From MFZZ01 sp964582715 (GTDB taxonomy: Bacteria; Patescibacteriota; Microgenomatia; UBA1406; GWC2-37-13): DNA of 64,000 nt. The position numbers and the translations under genes were made by a program. Below, one piece after another: positions 23,801-29,800 of this stretch. The notes beneath the pieces are model-generated. The model did no database searches, was not told the DNA's origin, and saw only the letters and a program-made list of their open reading frames with translations. How positions within the stretch are numbered: the first letter of the stretch is position 1; every line of letters begins with the position of its first letter. The stretch spans positions 143,515-207,514 of the forward strand of contig CAZOSM010000003.1 in the NCBI GenBank assembly GCA_964582715.1, given 5' to 3'.

Positions 23801-26800
23801 GCAGGTGGCACAGTATATGTCGGAGATTCAACAGCGGATGTTGCAATTGGTGGCACTGGAAGCACATCAGCATTCTTCTTCGATGTAGATGGAGGATTTA
23901 CCGCAAACAGGAATGGAACAGCAGTGTTTGACTTAGACACGACACTTTCTACAGGGACAGACCTCTTTAGTCTTAACTTACCAGTAGGAGGGACAGGAGT
24001 AAGTAATATCTTTGCAATTTATGACAATGGATCACCAGTCTTTAAGGTAAGTCAGAATCAGATAGAGAGTGCAGTACCACATACCTTTACAGCAGCAGGA
24101 GATGTAAGTATTGCATATGACTTACTCTTTGCCAATGAAACCTCTTCCAATATAAAATCCAATGGACCGCTCACCATAGAATCTGGAGAAGTATTTGAAA
24201 ATAATGACCTCACCTTACGTACATTTGGTACAGGAGATATTGTTGCAGAACTTGGAGATAGTGGTTCACTTCGCCTGGCAGGTACAGATACCTCAATAGT
24301 CTTTGATACAAACTCCACGACAGATACTGACTACTGGATGGGTGTGGTAGATGACGGAGGTAATGATGATGACGACATCTTTGCATTTGGTGACGGTAAT
24401 ACACCAGGGTCAAACATATTTATGGCGCTTACAACCGGTGGCAGACTGGGAATTGGAACAACTGCACCAGCTTATACCTTAGATGTAGCAGGAAATATTC
24501 ATGCAGGCACTGAATTATATATTGGTGGAGTTGGACTAGGTGCAACTGCTAATGGTGCTTCTGGTTCCGAGCTCGTAGGCGTATACATTGGCGGATTTAG
24601 TAACTTTACCCCAACAGCAGGTGACTTGCAAAGTGTACTTGAGTCTATCGATACTGCACTTTCCAGTGCTGGATCAGGAGATATAACAGCAGTAGGTAAT
24701 ATTGAAAGTGGAGGAGCTTTCACACTTAGTGCACCAGGAAGTAACTTATTTATTGCAGATAGTGGATGGATTGGAATCGGCGGAACTGGCGGAAGAATCC
24801 ATTGGAGTAACGATACAACAGATGAGATCAGTTTCTTGAATGCAAATGTTGGTATTGGGACCACTAATCCATCAGTAGCACTTGATATTGTAGGCGATAT
24901 CAGATTGAACGGATCAATTGAATTTACTGATCCGGTTTCAAGCTTACTTTTTAGTAACAATCAGACACTTGGTAATTATGCGATAGGAGATACTACACAG
25001 TTAGATATAAATGATCAGGTAACATTCCTTGGTACACATACTACAGTTCCATCTGATTTTATATTCGGATCTTATGATGGTCACGGTGGATCATTTGCGG
25101 GAATGAGAAGAGTTGGACCTTATGCGTTGGAACTCGGTATGGTATTTGGAGGATGGACGGGATCGAGTGATATGTTTGATGTTGGAAGCGGAATGCGAAT
25201 ATACGATGGCTATATACAGTTCTATACAAACTATGATGGAGTTACCGCCAGATTAGACGGTGGAGATGGCTTGTACTTGTATGGAAGCAGTGGAGGACCT
25301 GCCGAAGTGCGACTCAGTAATGATGGTGAAGATTCATTTATCAACAGTAATTTAGCCGTTGGGACATCAGGTTCAGTAACTTCTGGAATGGCACTTGATG
25401 TTGCAGGTAACATACGAGCAGGAACAGATGTATATGTTGGAAGTGTAGCACTGGGTAGTACAGCAGGTGCCACAAAGATTGGCTTTAATCCATCTGGACT
25501 TTCCTTTATTGGAACAGGCAATACCACTGTCCAGAGTGCACTTACTGCTGTTGGTTCTTATCTTAATATCGCAGTTGGCTCCACAGACTTTAATTCCAAT
25601 GTATATGTCACTGACGGTCCTCTTGGAACAGCAATTGGGACACTTGATAGTTCACTAAACAGTCTTGCCATTGGAGCAAGCGGAGTCTGGAGAGATTCAA
25701 ATACAAGTACAGCAGGAGGCATTGTGTATCTTGGAGATACGACATCAGATTTGGCACTGGGAGGCATAAACTCAACCGCACCATTCTTCTTTGATATGGA
25801 TGGAGGATTTACCGCAAACAGGAATGGAACAGCAGTGTTTGATTTAGACACGACACTTTCTACAGGAACAGATCTGTTCTCACTGAACTTACCAGTTGGA
25901 GGAACAGGAGTAAGTAATATCTTTGCAATTTATGACAATGGATCACCAGTCTTTAAAGTAAGTCAGAATCAGATTGAATCTGCAGTACCACACACCTTTA
26001 CAGCAGCAGGAGATGTATCAATGGCTTATGACTTACTTTTCTCCAATGAAACTTCAGCAAATATCAAGTTCGATGGACCGGGAACCATTAGTACCGTGCA
26101 TCCTTCTGCAAATAATAATCTTACGCTTTCTGCAGCAAATGCTGGAGTTGTGTATGTAGATGACAGTGCAACTATAGCTGGAAATCTACTTATTGGTTCC
26201 ACTTATGCAGGTCTTGGTGTTACGGCACCAGTAAATGGTCTTTTGGTGGAAGGAAACTTTGGGCTTGGTACCACAGCTCCTGTATACAAGCTTGATGTTA
26301 ATGGAGATGTACGAGTTAACTCAACTTCAGATTTCTATGTTGGAAATGTAGGATTGAATGATACAGGATCTGGTGTGAACTCAGGAGCAAGACTTGTAGG
26401 CGTATATACCGGCGGATTTATAAATATTGCTACTACCTCTCCAGGATCAGACCTTCAGAGTGTACTTGATGCAATAGATTCCGTACTAGGAACTTTTGGT
26501 TCAGGATCAGGAGATATAACTGCAGTTGGTAATATCGTGACAGGTGATGCATTCACCAGTGGCGCACCCGGAAGCAACCTCTTTATTGCAGACACCGGCT
26601 GGATTGGTCTTGGTGCAAATGCCGGAAGAATTCAATGGGATGATGAAACAGTAGACACGATCTCATTCCTCAATGCAAATGTAGGTGTTGGTACTTCTAC
26701 CATCACCTCTGGAATGGCACTTGATGTAGCAGGAAACATACGAGCAGGAACAGATGTATATGTTGGAAGTATTGCCCTGGGTGGAACAGCAGGTGCCACA

Positions 26801-29800
26801 AAGATTGGCTTTAATCCTGCTGGCCTTAGTTATGTCGGTGTGGGAAATACTACAGTTCAGACCGCAATCACAGCTCTGGATGCACAGCTCGGAGTGCATA
26901 ATGTGGCCATTGGTTCAACCGACTTCAGTAGTAATGTATATGTCACAGATGGAGCAATTGGTACAGCAATCGGGACACTTGACGCATCACTCAATAGTGT
27001 AGCAATTGGAGCCTCTGGCGTATGGAGAGATAGTAATACAAGTACAGCAGGAGGCATTGTGTATCTTGGAGATACGACATCAGATTTGGCACTGGGAGGC
27101 ATAAACTCAACCGCACCATTCTTCTTTGATATGGATGGAGGATTTACCGCAAACAGGAATGGAACAGCAGTGTTTGATTTAGACACGACACTTTCTACAG
27201 GAACAGATCTGTTCTCACTGAACTTACCAGTTGGAGGAACAGGAGTAAGTAATATCTTTGCAATTTATGACAATGGATCACCAGTCTTTAAAGTAAGTCA
27301 GAATCAGATTGAATCTGCAGTACCACACACCTTTACAGCAGCAGGAGATGTATCAATGGCTTATGACTTAAACTTTACTAATACAACAGCCGCAAATATC
27401 AATTTCTCAGGCGCAGCAACTATCAGAACAGAAAGTCCATCTGAAGATCTGGATCTTACCTTAACAGCAGCAAACGACGGTGTTGTCTTTATTGATGATA
27501 GTGCACTCATTTCAGCAGGCTCAATCATTGGCGGTACATATGCTGGTGCAGGTATTACGGCACCTGTTAATGGCCTTTTGGTAGAAGGATTAGTTGGAAT
27601 TGGAACCAGTACACCCGCATTTGCATTAGATGTAAATGGCGTTATTCAGGCAACAAGTGGCTTCCGTACAAATGGTGAGACCATAACAGACTTTACAGGC
27701 ACTGGACTCACTTTATCTGGTGGAGCACTTATGGTAGATATTCTTTCTGCAGCAGATGGTACCGGTTCTACCGCTTCATTCTCAGGTTTTGAATTTAGTG
27801 GTAATCAATTAGGCTTGCTCCAAGGATGTAGTGACGGCCAGGTACTCTCCTGGGTAGATGCAACTAACTCCTGGACCTGTACTGCAATAACAGGACTTAT
27901 CACAGAAGAAGGAGATATCACGGCGGTCGGAAACATCGGAAGTGGAGAAGCATTCACAAGTGGCGCACCAGGAAGTAACTTATTTATTGCAGATACCGGA
28001 TGGGTAGGACTTGGTGCAAATGCCGGAAGAATTCAATGGGATAACGAAACAGTAGATACGATCTCATTCCTTAATGCAAATGTAGGTGTTGGTACTTCAA
28101 CCATCACCTCTGGAATGGCACTTGATGTTGCAGGAAACATAAGAGCAGGAACTGAGTTCTATAAAGGTTCCATTGCACTTGGCGGTACAGCTGGTGCAGG
28201 TGTACTTGGTGTAAACAGTAATACTATTACATACTCAGATAGCGCTACAATTCAGGGAGTATTAGAAGACCTTGATAATGCAATTGAAAACTTCGGTACT
28301 GGTAGCTCTGGTGTCTGGCTTGCCACTTCTAACTATTCATATCTTAATTCTGGAGTCGCAAGCTATATCGGTAATAATACTGTCGGTGGTGCAAATAAAA
28401 TTGATGGAGTATATCTGGATGATAATGCATTCCTCTCATTTGGTGTAGATAATGATTTCCGTATGCTCTTTAATGGAACAGGATTTATATTAGGCGATAC
28501 TTCAAACACCTTCCTTAATATTACAGATGCTGGAACAGCGGGTAATTTTAACTTTAATAATAATCAGATGTACTTAAGTGGAGATGGACACCTCATGATC
28601 GGTGGTACATCAGCAAGTGCACCATTCTCGTTTAACCCTTCATTAGGACTTGATCTTAATATTGGGTCAACCGCAGCGTTGAGTCTTGGTAATGGCGTTG
28701 CTGATATCTTCACCTTTAACACAAACCTCAACTCAGGTCTTGATCTCTTTAAGATCAACTTACCAAGTGGTACAGAGAATATTGGTAATATTTTTGCAAT
28801 CTACGACAATGAAAGTCCAATATTTACAGTTTCACAAACCGGTATAGAGAGTGCTGTACCACATACTTTTAGTGCAGCAGGAGATGTAAGTATTGCATAC
28901 GATCTTGCACTCACCAACCAGACCGCTTCACTTATTGAATCATATGGACCACTTACCATTGCAAGTGGAGAAGTGTTTGAAAGTCTTGACCTTACATTAC
29001 AGACATACAACGGAGGAGATGTAGTTGTCAACCCAGGAACTAGTGGAAACTTACTGGTTGGTGGTGGAGCCATAATTGGAGGTACATATTCAGGACTCGG
29101 TATTACATCACCTGTGAATGGATTGCTTGTTGAAGGTAAAGTAGGAATCGGAGTCAGTAGTGTACCTGGTACTAATACGGTCCAGATCGGTAAATTAGGA
29201 CTGGTGAGTAATTTCCCGGCCATCCATTTTAATGTATATAATGATGGTTCCACCTATAAGAAACTTGATCTAGATGATCCTGCCTTTAATATAACCTTAA
29301 ACGAAACTATAGATAGTCTAGTTTTTGGTTATCGAAATGCTGGAACTACAGAATGGTTCTCTATGGGTACAGCCATGGCCATTAGTGGAGAGAATGGGAA
29401 TATAGGTATAGGTAGGACAGCATCCTCTGATTACCGTCTTGACATACATAGTAACGATACGACAGGACTTCTTGAACTTACTGGAGATTCCATAACAAGC
29501 GGAACAGGCATCTCTATCAGTCTTGATGGCTTAACAACCGGAATGGGCTTTGATCTCAGTTCAACTTCCACAGGTCTTACCTCAGGAGGTCTCATGCACT
29601 TAGAATGGAATCCAGGAGGTGGTACCGAGATCTATGCAACAAGTGACCTCTTTAGTATTGATATTGGCCAATATGGAAATGTAGATAACTTGTTTGCAAT
29701 CTATGATAACGGCAATGATGTATTCAAAGTAAGTCAATCTCAGATTGAATCTGCTGTTCCACACAGCTTCACAGCAGCAGGAGATGTAAGTATTGCAAAT

